From Lewinellaceae bacterium (GTDB taxonomy: Bacteria; Bacteroidota; Bacteroidia; Chitinophagales; Saprospiraceae): a stretch of DNA of 64,000 bases. The translations under genes and the position numbers were made by a program. Under the pieces are notes generated by a model, which was not told where the DNA came from, made no database searches, and saw only the letters and a program-made list of their open reading frames with translations. The stretch lies in contig JACJYC010000004.1 of NCBI GenBank assembly GCA_020636325.1, positions 248,001-312,000 on the forward strand. Direction: 5' to 3'. Of this stretch, positions 51,195 to 61,592 are shown piece by piece; the first letter of the stretch is position 1; every line of letters begins with the position of its first letter.

Positions 51195-51836
51195 GTGAGG
51201 AAGGAGCGACTGGAACGATTCAAGGAAGTAGTCCGAAATCGCCAGTTTGACCTCACCGTCATCCTGGAAAACGTCCACGATGCTCACAACATCGGCGCCG
51301 TGCTGCGGTCGTGCGAATCGGTGGGCATCCGCGAGATCTTTGTTCTGTACACCGAACCGCAACTGTCGCCGGATCATATTGCCCTGGGCAAGCGAACTTC
51401 TGCCGGCGCGCGCCGCTGGGTTGACGTCCATTATTACACCGATATACAAGCCTGTTTTGAACACGTCAAGCGGGACTACAAACGGATCTTCAGCACCCAC
51501 CTGGCGGAGGAATCCGTTTCCCTCTACGAACTTGACCTGGCCAAACCTGCAGCACTGTTGTTCGGCAATGAACGCGACGGGCTGTCAAAGGAAGCGTTGG
51601 CCTATTCAGACGGGAATTTTTTGATCCCGCAGATGGGATTCGTCCAGAACCTGAATATTTCGGTCGCCTGTGCCGTGTCCCTGTACGAAGGGTTTCGGCA
51701 AAGGATGAAAGCCGGGATGTACGGTAAAGCAGGCCGCAAGGAAAAACAACAGCGGGATGCCCTGCTGGCGGAATACATCAAGCGGCATGAAACCGGAGAA
51801 AAACCGCGAAAAGCCAGAAAAATCGACCCTTCATGA
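51195..51836 (+). CDS. trmH: SpoU/TrmH-family 2'-O-methyltransferase
   Basis: This 213-residue SPOUT enzyme has motif 1 ENVHDAHNIGAVLRSCE (Arg catalytic), motif 2 LLFGNERDGLS and motif 3 NLNISVACAVSLYE, forming the knotted AdoMet site. Close similarity to TrmH, which methylates G18 of tRNA, is suggested by the N-terminal RKERLERFKEVVRNRQFDLT. The C-terminus is a basic tail. The start is GTG at 51195. The stop overlaps the next gene's ATG by four bases. Confidence 0.87.
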   Translation: MRKERLERFKEVVRNRQFDLTVILENVHDAHNIGAVLRSCESVGIREIFVLYTEPQLSPDHIALGKRTSAGARRWVDVHYYTDIQACFEHVKRDYKRIFSTHLAEESVSLYELDLAKPAALLFGNERDGLSKEALAYSDGNFLIPQMGFVQNLNISVACAVSLYEGFRQRMKAGMYGKAGRKEKQQRDALLAEYIKRHETGEKPRKARKIDPS

Positions 51837-52171
51837 AACAGAGATTCCTCAATGTAGATGACATCCCCGAGGTTGAACTCTTCCCGGGATTCCACGCCAG
51901 GATGATCCACAGTGAAACCATGTCCGTCATCCGGTTTCGGATCGAAGAAGGCCGCCAACTCCAGGAACATTCCCACCCGCACGAGCAGATCACCAATGTC
52001 CTGTCCGGAAAACTGGAAATGACCGTCGGCGGCGAAACGCATATGCTGGGGCCCGGAAACGCGGTGGTCATCCCTTCCAACACCCTGCACAGCGGCTTTG
52101 CCCATACGGAATGCATTGTGCTGGATGTATTCCAACCGGTCCGGGAGGATTATTTGAAGCGGATGACTTGA
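51833..52171 (+). CDS. cupin-domain protein
   Basis: This 112-residue single-domain cupin has the metal-ligand pattern HSHPHEQ with a later Glu (LSGKLEM) in motif 1, and His in NTLHSGFAH in motif 2. It is translationally coupled to the methyltransferase. Its last codon and TGA stop run directly into composite repeat C. A small-molecule role is likely but the ligand is unknown. Confidence 0.85.
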   Translation: MKQRFLNVDDIPEVELFPGFHARMIHSETMSVIRFRIEEGRQLQEHSHPHEQITNVLSGKLEMTVGGETHMLGPGNAVVIPSNTLHSGFAHTECIVLDVFQPVREDYLKRMT

Positions 52172-52176
52172 TGCTG

Positions 52177-52271
52177 CCACGCCCCGGCGTGGTGGATACT
52201 TGATGCTGGATACTTGATGCTGGATACTAGATGCTGGATGCTAGATGCTGGATGCTGGATGCTGGATGTTG
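52177..52271 (+). repeat. composite repeat C: hairpin plus 11 GATACTT/GATGCTG heptamers
   Basis: The hairpin CCACGCCCCGGCGTGG (52177-52192) is followed by TG and then 7-bp units from 52195 (GATACTT, GATGCTG, GATACTA, GATGCTA and others). Inverted units (CATCCAG, TATCAAG, CATCCAC) continue from about 52287 to 52313, so the two sides could pair. It separates the convergent cupin and LuxE-like genes. Confidence 0.92.
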
Positions 52272-52302
52272 CTGGAACCTGGCCGGCATCCAGAGCCAAG
52301 TA

Positions 52303-53307
52303 TCAAGCATCCACCAACAAATTGCACCCCCGGATATCACTCGCATCCAATCTGCCCAAAATTTCAAAGGAGTCATCGGGATAAACCTTGCCGAGGTCGT
52401 CTGTGGCGATAAAGCTGACGGTGTCCAGATTGGCGAGGTCATAGACGTTTACGGCGCCTGTGCGGCCCCAATCCCTGAGGCAGAACGGATCGGTAATGTC
52501 CCGGCAACGGACGCGCAGGGTAGGAGAGGGGCGGTAGATCCCCTGGCCCTTGGACCATCCCTGGGAGAGCAACTCGGTCATGCCGTACTCGGAATGGATC
52601 CCGGTCAGGTGAAACCCATCGGTCAGGATGCCGTGCAACTCCTGGCGGGTGATCTCCTTTCTGCGGCCCTTCATGCCGCCGGTTTCCATGACAATGCCGC
52701 CGGAAAGATCTGGAGAAAAGCGTTCGGCCAGTTCCAGGAGGGCAAAACTGACGCCCAGGAGGATGAACGGTCGCCTGGCTTCTTTAGTGATCGCCAGTTG
52801 CCACAGCAGCGCTTCGGTATCGTCCAGGAAAAAGCCGCTTTCGGGCTTGCCGGTTTGCCGGATGAAGTCGTCCGCCATGAAGACCAGACTGCTGCCCGAT
52901 CGTTCCAGGTAGGCCGGCAACAGCGCAAACAGGGTATAATCGGAGAGGGGGCCGTAGAAATATTCAAATCCCTTCCGGGAGAGTGTGCGGTACCAGTCCA
53001 GGTATCGCAAATGATGGTAACTGGTATGTTGACCGGTCGTGCCGCTGCTGGAGAAAACGGCCTCAGCTTCCCATTCGCCGGTTTTGATGGTATGACTCCG
53101 GAAAAAACGGATGGGCAGGCAAGGTATTTCTTCCCAACCGGTGACGGTCGACGGCGTTCGGCCCGTCAGCTCGCAAAAACGCCGGTACAGGGGGTTGTAC
53201 GCATATTGGAAAGCAAAAACCGCCATGGCCAGGTCCGGAAACTGGACCATCGTCATTTCCTGGATCCTCGCAGACAATTCGTTTCGGCGCGCTTCCGGAT
53301 GTTGCAT
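52303..53307 (-). CDS. LuxE-like acyl-protein synthetase family enzyme
   Basis: This 334-residue protein starts at MQHPEARRNE, with AAGGA about ten bases upstream; an alternative GTG lies at 53328. The nucleotide-binding motif SSSGTTGQHTSYHHL (about 85-98), the EYGMTELLSQGW segment and VSFIATDDLGKVYP match the LuxE/acyl-adenylating superfamily, which activates acids through acyl-AMP. Neither other lux genes nor an acyl carrier are nearby. The final VDA and TGA stop are made from heptamer-type repeat sequence. Confidence 0.82.
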   Translation of the reverse strand: MQHPEARRNELSARIQEMTMVQFPDLAMAVFAFQYAYNPLYRRFCELTGRTPSTVTGWEEIPCLPIRFFRSHTIKTGEWEAEAVFSSSGTTGQHTSYHHLRYLDWYRTLSRKGFEYFYGPLSDYTLFALLPAYLERSGSSLVFMADDFIRQTGKPESGFFLDDTEALLWQLAITKEARRPFILLGVSFALLELAERFSPDLSGGIVMETGGMKGRRKEITRQELHGILTDGFHLTGIHSEYGMTELLSQGWSKGQGIYRPSPTLRVRCRDITDPFCLRDWGRTGAVNVYDLANLDTVSFIATDDLGKVYPDDSFEILGRLDASDIRGCNLLVDA

Positions 53308-53445
53308 AATGTTGAAATCCTTGAACACCCGGTCGCCTAGAAATGTAAACCGAATGCTATTATTTGAGAAATCGGGTCAAATAAAAACTAAAATCCGTAT
53401 TTTTCGGTTACTAAACAAAGGTCAAATCACAAATAAACTGGAAAT

Positions 53446-53952
53446 ATGCGATCGAAATTGATCTTCCTGGCCATAGCATTGACCCTGACCCTTTCCAACT
53501 CCTGCGTTCAGGCGCCCGAATATCCGGACGAACCGGTCATCACCTACGCCGGAATGAACAAAACAACGGTCCACCAGGGCAGCCCCACCGCCCCCCTCGA
53601 TACCCTTGAGATCCGGTTCAATTTCACAGACGGCGACGGCGACCTTCGGGATATCGAAAGCGGCATCCCCGATATTTCGGTCATGGACAGCCGCGATAAT
53701 TCCGTTACGCCCTTTTTTATTCCTGAATTCACCCGTCAGGGCGCCGGCAACGGCATCAGCGGGGAGATCACCATCAAGATCCTCAACAAACCCGGCGCAG
53801 GCATCTGCTGCGTGTTTCCCAACAGTACCGCCTGCGTGAAAAGCACGACCTTCCCGACCAATACCATGTTCTATACCATAAAAATGCGGGATCAGGCCGG
53901 CCACGAAAGCAATACCATCCAAACAGAACAAATCACCATTCTCTGCGACTGA
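53446..53952 (+). CDS. small lipoprotein of unknown function
   Basis: This 168-residue protein has signal peptide MRSKLIFLAIALTLTLSNSC with Cys20 as the likely lipid site. The mature part is beta-rich (LEIRFNFTDGDGDLRDIESG, then SGEITIKIL, then MFYTIKMRDQAGHES). Four Cys (ICCVFPNSTAC, ILC) may form disulfides. No family is recognised. It stands alone, divergent from the LuxE-like gene. Confidence 0.7.
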   Translation: MRSKLIFLAIALTLTLSNSCVQAPEYPDEPVITYAGMNKTTVHQGSPTAPLDTLEIRFNFTDGDGDLRDIESGIPDISVMDSRDNSVTPFFIPEFTRQGAGNGISGEITIKILNKPGAGICCVFPNSTACVKSTTFPTNTMFYTIKMRDQAGHESNTIQTEQITILCD

Positions 53953-54050
53953 TCTTTTAAACCATAAGGCCCATAAGGAAATCACAAAGCCCGCGTTGAT
54001 CAGCGCAAAAGCTGCCGGCCCAGTATTCCACCAAACTCAATGAGCAAATC

Positions 54051-54093
54051 CCTCTCTCACCCTCTCTCACCCTCTCACCCTCTCACCCTCTCC
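54051..54093. repeat. CCTCTCAC short tandem repeat next to hemF stop
   Basis: Units CCTCTCTCAC twice and CCTCTCAC twice run up to the hemF stop codon at 54093. This pyrimidine-rich array is different in unit from the heptamer family. Confidence 0.65.
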
Positions 54094-54983
54094 TACACCC
54101 ACTCCACCCCCTTCCGCAACAACCCCAACGTTTCCGCCTCCCGGCTTCCCGCCGCCGGCTGATGGTCGTATTCCCAGGCTGCCATGGGCGGTAGGCTCAT
54201 CAGAATCGATTCCGTTCGTCCTTCGGTGTCCAACCCGAATTTGGTCCCTCTGTCGTAAACGAGGTTGAATTCCGCATATCTGCCGCGACGCAGGTACTGC
54301 CAGTTTTTTTCCTGATCTGAAACGGGCTTGTCTTTATGCTTGTTCAGCAGGGATGCGTACAATGGCGCGAATGCTTCGCCCACATCCCGCACAAATCCGA
54401 ACCTTTGGTCTTTTGAAAACCCACCTTCGCTGGACAGCCGGTCAAAAAAAATACCGCCGATGCCGCGGGTTTCATCCCTGTGCCGGATAAAGAAATAATC
54501 GTCCGCCCACTTTTTGAAAGCGGGGTAATAATCTGAATGATGCCGGTCGCAAACCGCTTTGAGGGCGCCGTGAAAACGGGCCGCGTCTTCGCGGTCGACA
54601 TAATGCGGCGTCAGGTCGATGCCGCCGCCGAACCACCAGATTCCATGGTCCATTTCGAAATACCGGACGTTCATATGGATGATGGGCGCATGCGCATTGA
54701 CCGGATGCAGGACGATGGAAACCCCCGAAGCAAAAAAATTACCCGGTGGGACTTGCAACGCCTGGGAGATCTTTTCCGGCATCGAACCGTGGACAGCTGA
54801 AAAATTGACCCCGCCCTTTTCGATATGCTGCCCCAAAATGACCCTGCTGTACCCATACCCGCCGCCGGGACGTTCCCAGTAATCCTCCCGGAAACGACCT
54901 CGTCCGTCGGCCGCTTCGAGCTGGCGGCAGATGTCATTTTGCAGTTGCTGGAACCAATTGGCAATGGTGGCTTTATCCGGCAT
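54093..54983 (-). CDS. hemF: oxygen-dependent coproporphyrinogen III oxidase
   Basis: This 296-residue enzyme converts coproporphyrinogen III to protoporphyrinogen IX using O2 in the cytoplasm. HemF hallmarks are present: VHAPIIHMNVRYFE-like segment (here NAHAPIIHMNVRYFEM), then WWFGGGIDLTPHYVDRED, and FNLVYDRGTKFGLDTEGRTE near the C-terminus. It implies aerobic haem synthesis. The ATG at 54983 is preceded by a -7 element, TAAGTTTG. Confidence 0.97.
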   Translation of the reverse strand: MPDKATIANWFQQLQNDICRQLEAADGRGRFREDYWERPGGGYGYSRVILGQHIEKGGVNFSAVHGSMPEKISQALQVPPGNFFASGVSIVLHPVNAHAPIIHMNVRYFEMDHGIWWFGGGIDLTPHYVDREDAARFHGALKAVCDRHHSDYYPAFKKWADDYFFIRHRDETRGIGGIFFDRLSSEGGFSKDQRFGFVRDVGEAFAPLYASLLNKHKDKPVSDQEKNWQYLRRGRYAEFNLVYDRGTKFGLDTEGRTESILMSLPPMAAWEYDHQPAAGSREAETLGLLRKGVEWV

Positions 54984-54995
54984 TTTTTTTTATTG

Positions 54996-55003
54996 CAAAC
55001 TTA
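54996..55003 (-). promoter_or_regulatory. minus-strand -7 element, TAAGTTTG, for hemF
   Basis: This exact TAnnTTTG match lies 12 bases before the hemF ATG. The predicted leader is only a few bases long. Confidence 0.55.
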
Positions 55004-55154
55004 ATTTTTTTGAATTGGACCGGCAGTCAGGGGAGTGTCATTTTGTTATTGTTGGTCCAGTGGCGCCTAAATTTCGCGTTACTAGCCGCCATCCCCTTGA
55101 GCGATGCCGGATTTATTGTTATTTGGCCTGAGGCTGTTCAAAACAGTGTTTTCA

Positions 55155-55178
55155 CGCAAAGACGCAAAGACGCAAAGA
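55155..55178 (+). repeat. three ACGCAAAG octamers
   Basis: Three perfect 8-bp units lie in the gap between hemF and the B12 riboswitch. Confidence 0.7.
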
Positions 55179-55258
55179 TCTGATTTTTAGCAAGCTGCGC
55201 ATGCTAAAAATCCGGTGACACAAAATTCTGAACGGTCCCGTTGGCCTCGAATAATAAC

Positions 55259-55356
55259 AAACCAAAACAAACCAAAATAAACCACCCCAAACCACCCCAA
55301 ACCACCATAAACCACCATAAACCAAAACAAACCACCCCAAACCCATAAACCAAAAT
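55259..55356 (+). repeat. decamer array AAACCACCCC / AAACCAAAAC before the riboswitch
   Basis: Ten A/C-rich units, nine of them 10 bp, run from 55259 to 55356 and end 11 bases before the promoter of the cobalamin riboswitch. Copy-number change here could alter the region upstream of the -33 site. Confidence 0.7.
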
Positions 55357-55367
55357 AATCCTTTTCC

Positions 55368-55375
55368 TATCTTTG
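55368..55375 (+). promoter_or_regulatory. -7 element, TATCTTTG, for the B12 operon
   Basis: This exact TAnnTTTG match lies directly upstream of the cobalamin riboswitch. Confidence 0.65.
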
Positions 55376-55577
55376 TACCGGTGATGGTTACAGCGCTGCA
55401 GCAGCAGCTTTGTATGAAAAGGGAATCCGGTGCAAATCCGGGACTGTCCCCGCAGCTGTAATCCCGATGCGGTTTGTTTGCCGCTTCACATTGCCGGAAT
55501 CTCCAAGCCACTGTCCTTTCAGGATGGGAAGGCCGCCGGCAATCGGGAAAGTCAGAAGACCTGCCATGTACCGGTTA
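55376..55577 (+). ncRNA. cobalamin (AdoCbl) riboswitch
   Basis: Family elements appear in order: AAGGGAATCCGGTGCAAATC near 55420-55440, GGGACTGTCCCCGCAGCTGTAA near 55440-55461 in pieces, the B12 box GCCACTG at 55507-55513, GGGAAGGC with a GC-rich stem near 55525, and GTCAGAAGACCTGCC near 55552-55566. This is the standard B12 aptamer. It controls btuB, whose ATG is about 118 bases beyond. GGTTACA at 55386-55392 can pair with TGTAACC at 55646-55652, a possible expression-platform switch. Confidence 0.95.
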
Positions 55578-55694
55578 AATATTTCTATGCTTTCGGGTGA
55601 AAGGCAGCGAAAAGGCAATCCGGCGGAGTTTGTATTCCTCTGAATTGTAACCGTTTATACCTTTTGACCTGCAAGCGGGGTTTAAACCTTTGCT

Positions 55695-57632
55695 ATGGCA
55701 GTCATTTCGGATTCGCATAGGTTCCGGAAAGGGGTCTCCTTTCTTGTTGCGGCAGTTTTGTCCAGCTGGTCGGTCATTGGTCAGTCAGACAGTGCATGGT
55801 CTGTCCTGCCGCAAGTGGAAGTATCGGCGGGCAGGTTGCGGGACCGGCCGGTGGGCGCCCATGTCGGAACGATGGACAGTGCGGCTACCGGGTTTTCTAT
55901 GGCCGATAACCTGGCGGACAGGCTGAAGACGGTTCCGGGCATTTATATCAAGGATTACGGGCCGGGCAGCCTGGCGACTTCCTCCATCCGGGGCGGCAGC
56001 GCAGGTCAGACGGCGGTCATCTGGAACGGACTGCCCATCCAAAGCCCAATGCTGGGGCAGCTGGATTTCTCTCTTTTACCCGCAGTTCTGTTTGACGACC
56101 TGGCTGTTTCGTATGGCGGAGGCGGTTCCACCTGGGGCAGCGGCGCGGTCGGCGGAGCCGTCCTTCTGGACAATCATCATCCCGAAGAGACCGGGTTAAG
56201 CGCCCGTTTGCTGGCTGCATCAGGTAGCTTCGGCCGGCGGGATTATGCCGGCGTGATCCGGTACGGGAAAGGCGATTTTTTCGGCAGCACCCGGCCGTTT
56301 CTTCAACATTCGGACAATGACTTTCCCTTTCAACCGGCGCCTTCCTTACCATCAAAAAAACAGCCAAATGCCGCAGTGCGCCAAACCGGCATCCTCCAGG
56401 AATTGGGCTGGAAGATCGCATCCCGCCAGGAAGCTGTTCTTCGGGTATGGCGCCAGAAAGCCGACCGGGAAATTCCGCCGACCCTGACCCAAACCCGGAG
56501 CGAAGCCGTGCAGGCCGACCGGTTCACCCGGCTGGCGCTGCATTGGAAAAAGACCGGCAATTCAACCGTTTGGCAGGCCCGGGCCGGGTATTTCACGGAA
56601 AATCTGGACTATCAAGATCCGCTTTCGGCGGTGGATTCCAGGAGCCGGTTTGTTACCGGGCTGGGGGAGGTCGAATTGACCTGGATCCCCAGTGGTCACA
56701 ACAGGGTTCAGGGCGCCGTTTCAACATACCGTACTCGGGCGGAAACCGGAGCCTATGCCGGGCCGGCGTCCCAATCGAGGTCGGCCCTTTTTGGCGCCTG
56801 GAAGCATGAAGAAAACTCCTGGACCGGTCAATTGGACGCCAGGGTTGAAACGGTTGACGGCCACCTTTCACCCTTCATGCCGGGCGTCGGATTGGAAGGC
56901 CGCATTTTCAGGTTCCTTACCCTGACGGCGAGGGCCGGAAGGCATTACCGGCTGCCGACCCTGAACGACCTTTACTGGCAACCGGGCGGAAATCCGGAAC
57001 TGTTGCCTGAAAACGGCTGGAACGAGGAATTCGGGGTGGACTTCCACACCGTAAAATCCAGCTTCAGGGTTCAATTTACTGCAACGGCCTACCACCGCCG
57101 GATCAAAAACTGGATACTTTGGGCCCCTTTGAAAGATCGGCAGCTCTATTCCCCGCAAAACATTGCAGCCGTCCGGAGCCGTGGGGTGGAAACCCGCATG
57201 AACCTGACCAGAGCATGGCATAAGGCCACCCTGAAGGCAATGCTGGGTTGGGACCTGACCCGGTCGACCAATGAAATAGCCCTCCCGAATCCGCGCATTG
57301 CCAGGGGCGAGCAACTCTTTTACGTCCCGGTTCAACAGGCTGTCGGTTCCATTTCTTTCCGGTACAAAGCATTCCAAACCACCTATCGCCACCGGTATGC
57401 CGGGCCGGTGAACGGCATCAACGAGGACCTGCCTGGCTTTTCAATCGGGGCGGTGGAGTTGGAACATGCCTTCCGGTTCCTGCAAATTCCGCTGAGATTG
57501 ACCGTTCAGATCGGCAATCTCTGGGATGAAGACTACCGGGTTGTCGAACGGCGCCCGATGCCCGGCCGCTTTTGGAGGGCAGGCCTTGTTGCCGACCTGG
57601 TTTTTGACCGATCATCCGATTCATCACCTTAA
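55695..57632 (+). CDS. btuB: TonB-dependent cobalamin receptor, BtuB-type
   Basis: This 645-residue outer-membrane receptor has a signal peptide (VSFLVAAVLSSWSVIGQ), plug domain (ADNLADRLKTVPGIYIKDYG, SIRGGSAGQTAVIWNGLPI, DDLAVSYGGGGSTWGSGAVG), then a barrel with TonB-receptor strands and YRLPTLNDLYWQPGGNPEL in the receptor C-terminal part. Control by a cobalamin riboswitch supports vitamin B12 as the substrate. The C-terminus LVADLVFDRSSDSSP extends past the usual final aromatic residue. It lies 9 bases before the DUF4465 gene. Confidence 0.92.
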   Translation: MAVISDSHRFRKGVSFLVAAVLSSWSVIGQSDSAWSVLPQVEVSAGRLRDRPVGAHVGTMDSAATGFSMADNLADRLKTVPGIYIKDYGPGSLATSSIRGGSAGQTAVIWNGLPIQSPMLGQLDFSLLPAVLFDDLAVSYGGGGSTWGSGAVGGAVLLDNHHPEETGLSARLLAASGSFGRRDYAGVIRYGKGDFFGSTRPFLQHSDNDFPFQPAPSLPSKKQPNAAVRQTGILQELGWKIASRQEAVLRVWRQKADREIPPTLTQTRSEAVQADRFTRLALHWKKTGNSTVWQARAGYFTENLDYQDPLSAVDSRSRFVTGLGEVELTWIPSGHNRVQGAVSTYRTRAETGAYAGPASQSRSALFGAWKHEENSWTGQLDARVETVDGHLSPFMPGVGLEGRIFRFLTLTARAGRHYRLPTLNDLYWQPGGNPELLPENGWNEEFGVDFHTVKSSFRVQFTATAYHRRIKNWILWAPLKDRQLYSPQNIAAVRSRGVETRMNLTRAWHKATLKAMLGWDLTRSTNEIALPNPRIARGEQLFYVPVQQAVGSISFRYKAFQTTYRHRYAGPVNGINEDLPGFSIGAVELEHAFRFLQIPLRLTVQIGNLWDEDYRVVERRPMPGRFWRAGLVADLVFDRSSDSSP

Positions 57633-57641
57633 ATCATAATC

Positions 57642-58616
57642 ATGAGGACGCTCTTTTTACTTGCCGTTTGTTTGTTCGCATTTTCCCTGATTCGGGCGCA
57701 AACCACAGCGGGCTTTGAAAATCTGGGCCTATTGCCCGGAGATTACACGATCGACGCAGGTAGTGCCGGGCATTTTGAAAGCGGAAATCTCTCCCTCCCG
57801 AATCACTACAACAGCAACTGGATGGTCTGGGACGGATGGGCCGTTTCCGCCAAGGCGGATACCCTGACGCCGGGATACATCAATGAAACCAGCGCGATTG
57901 CCGGCGGCGGCCAGGGAGGATCGACCGCCTTTGCCGTCAGTTTTGTCGTCGGAGCTTCCATAATGAAGCTGACCGGGGCGGCCACCGGCAGTCCCGTTGC
58001 GGGCATGTACGTGACCAATAATACCTATGCCTATCTCAGCATGCGCGACGGCGATATGTTTGCCAAGAAATTCGGCGGCATAACCGGCAATGACCCGGAT
58101 TATTTTTTGCTGACCGTCAAAAAATACCTGAGCGGCCAATTGGGGCAGGACAGCGTGGATTTTTACCTGGCGGATTTTCGTTTTCCGGACAACGCCCAGG
58201 ATTATATCGTCCGGGATTGGACCTGGCTGGATCTGTCTCCCCTCGGCAATGCCGACAGCTTGCAATTCACGCTCAGCTCCAGCGACGTGGGGGCATTCGG
58301 GATGAACACGCCCGCCTATTTCTGCATTGACGGGGTGGTCACCCAGGATATGGTATCCGGTGTATCCGGCCCTTTGGAAACGGCCGCATTGCCGTTATAC
58401 CCCAATCCGGCGACTGATTTTGTACGGATTTCCTTGCCGGATTCCGGCGCCCCCGTACAGGTATCGGTCTGGGATGCGACGGGTGATTTGATCCGGGAAG
58501 ACGTGTTGCAAGCTTATGAGCGTGTCGTCCGCCTGGAGATGCTCAGCCCGGGAATTTACTTTGTGCGGGTGCTGCAGGACGGGCAACCATTCGTCGGCAA
58601 GGTGATCAAAAGATAA
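57642..58616 (+). CDS. DUF4465 (BtuH-like) B12-binding candidate with T9SS tail
   Basis: This 324-residue protein has a signal peptide (LFLLAVCLFAFSLIRAQ) and a DUF4465 domain (FENLGLLPGDYTIDAG, NHYNSNWMVWDGWAVSAKAD, YFLLTVKKYLSGQ, DWTWLDLSPLG). DUF4465 proteins next to btuB are the BtuH cobalamin-binding surface proteins of gut Bacteroidota, normally lipoproteins. Here there is no lipobox; instead the last 80 residues form a T9SS sorting domain (LPLYPNPATDFVRISL, VWDATGD, LSPGIYFVRVLQDGQ, GKVIKR). So it is probably delivered to the surface by T9SS and hands B12 to BtuB. The BtuH role is inferred from family and operon. Confidence 0.85.
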   Translation: MRTLFLLAVCLFAFSLIRAQTTAGFENLGLLPGDYTIDAGSAGHFESGNLSLPNHYNSNWMVWDGWAVSAKADTLTPGYINETSAIAGGGQGGSTAFAVSFVVGASIMKLTGAATGSPVAGMYVTNNTYAYLSMRDGDMFAKKFGGITGNDPDYFLLTVKKYLSGQLGQDSVDFYLADFRFPDNAQDYIVRDWTWLDLSPLGNADSLQFTLSSSDVGAFGMNTPAYFCIDGVVTQDMVSGVSGPLETAALPLYPNPATDFVRISLPDSGAPVQVSVWDATGDLIREDVLQAYERVVRLEMLSPGIYFVRVLQDGQPFVGKVIKR

Positions 58617-58621
58617 ACCGG

Positions 58622-59407
58622 TTACCGGACCTCTTCAGTTCCGTCTTCTTCCGCCAGATCCAGGATCATGATCTTTTGCCAGATTTTGGCGGCCAGTCCC
58701 TGATCCAGGTTTTCCAGGTCGTTGACGGCTTCCAGTACGACGGGGTCATTCATATTCTGGGCGAAAAGCGCGGCGATCTTGCTGTTGATGGACAATAACT
58801 GACTGCAGTAATTGAGGTATTGGTGGAGCTCATGGCGGTTCATCTGCTTGTCCGGCAGCCTGGCAGCGGTTTTGCCGTTGCCGAGCAATTCAGTGGGGTC
58901 TTTGGTGAGTTGGTGCATGTCCACAACGTGGGCGAAGGTCCTGAGCCGGTGGAGTTCCTGGAGCGCGAAGCGCCGTTTGATGCGTTCTTCCATCTGGATG
59001 AGAAAAAGGAGGAGCAGGCCCAGCAGGATCAGTTCGTTGGTGGCGGCCTCAACGGTTTGAACCATCTCATTGAGCCCTTCTGAAAGGCTTTGGGTCCGGC
59101 CGATCAGTTCAGAAATCACCCAGACGGACAAACCGATGATGAGTGCGGAAGCGATCCAGGTCAGAATGCGCAGGATCCAGACCGGATGGGATAGTTTTTC
59201 CGCCATGATCCGGGCGCTCTGGGCGGCCCTGTTGAATTCGCCGCAAACCCGGAGCAGGCCCGAATGGGGAAAACTGTCCCGGATGCTCTCTGCCAGTTTT
59301 TCTCCCGTAACCAGGATCTTGTCGGGGTCCAATTGGGAGAAATTGGAGTCCGGCGGGGAAGGGGAGTTTTTCAGACCGAAGAGGAGGTAAAAAATCTTAT
59401 TCCACAT
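58622..59407 (-). CDS. membrane protein with coiled coil, coupled to the copper ATPase
   Basis: This 261-residue protein has two membrane helices (PVWILRILTWIASALIIGLSV and ELILLGLLLLFLIQM) separated by a charged loop, and helical ends. No family is recognised. Its ATG follows the copper-ATPase stop with no gap (TAA directly before ATG), so the two are almost certainly translated together. A role in metal handling is plausible only by position. It converges on the DUF4465 gene five bases away. Confidence 0.65.
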   Translation of the reverse strand: MWNKIFYLLFGLKNSPSPPDSNFSQLDPDKILVTGEKLAESIRDSFPHSGLLRVCGEFNRAAQSARIMAEKLSHPVWILRILTWIASALIIGLSVWVISELIGRTQSLSEGLNEMVQTVEAATNELILLGLLLLFLIQMEERIKRRFALQELHRLRTFAHVVDMHQLTKDPTELLGNGKTAARLPDKQMNRHELHQYLNYCSQLLSINSKIAALFAQNMNDPVVLEAVNDLENLDQGLAAKIWQKIMILDLAEEDGTEEVR

Positions 59408-61528
<2,121 letters not shown>

Positions 61529-61562
61529 ACGACCTTTTTAGGCTTTATTAGCGTTGTATTTA

Positions 61563-61570
61563 CAAAATTA
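61563..61570 (-). promoter_or_regulatory. minus-strand -7 element, TAATTTTG, for copA
   Basis: This exact TAnnTTTG match lies 34 bases before the copA ATG, in the 64-base gap to the divergent lipoprotein gene. Confidence 0.55.
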
Positions 61571-61592
61571 CTAACCATAAAATACATCTTCA

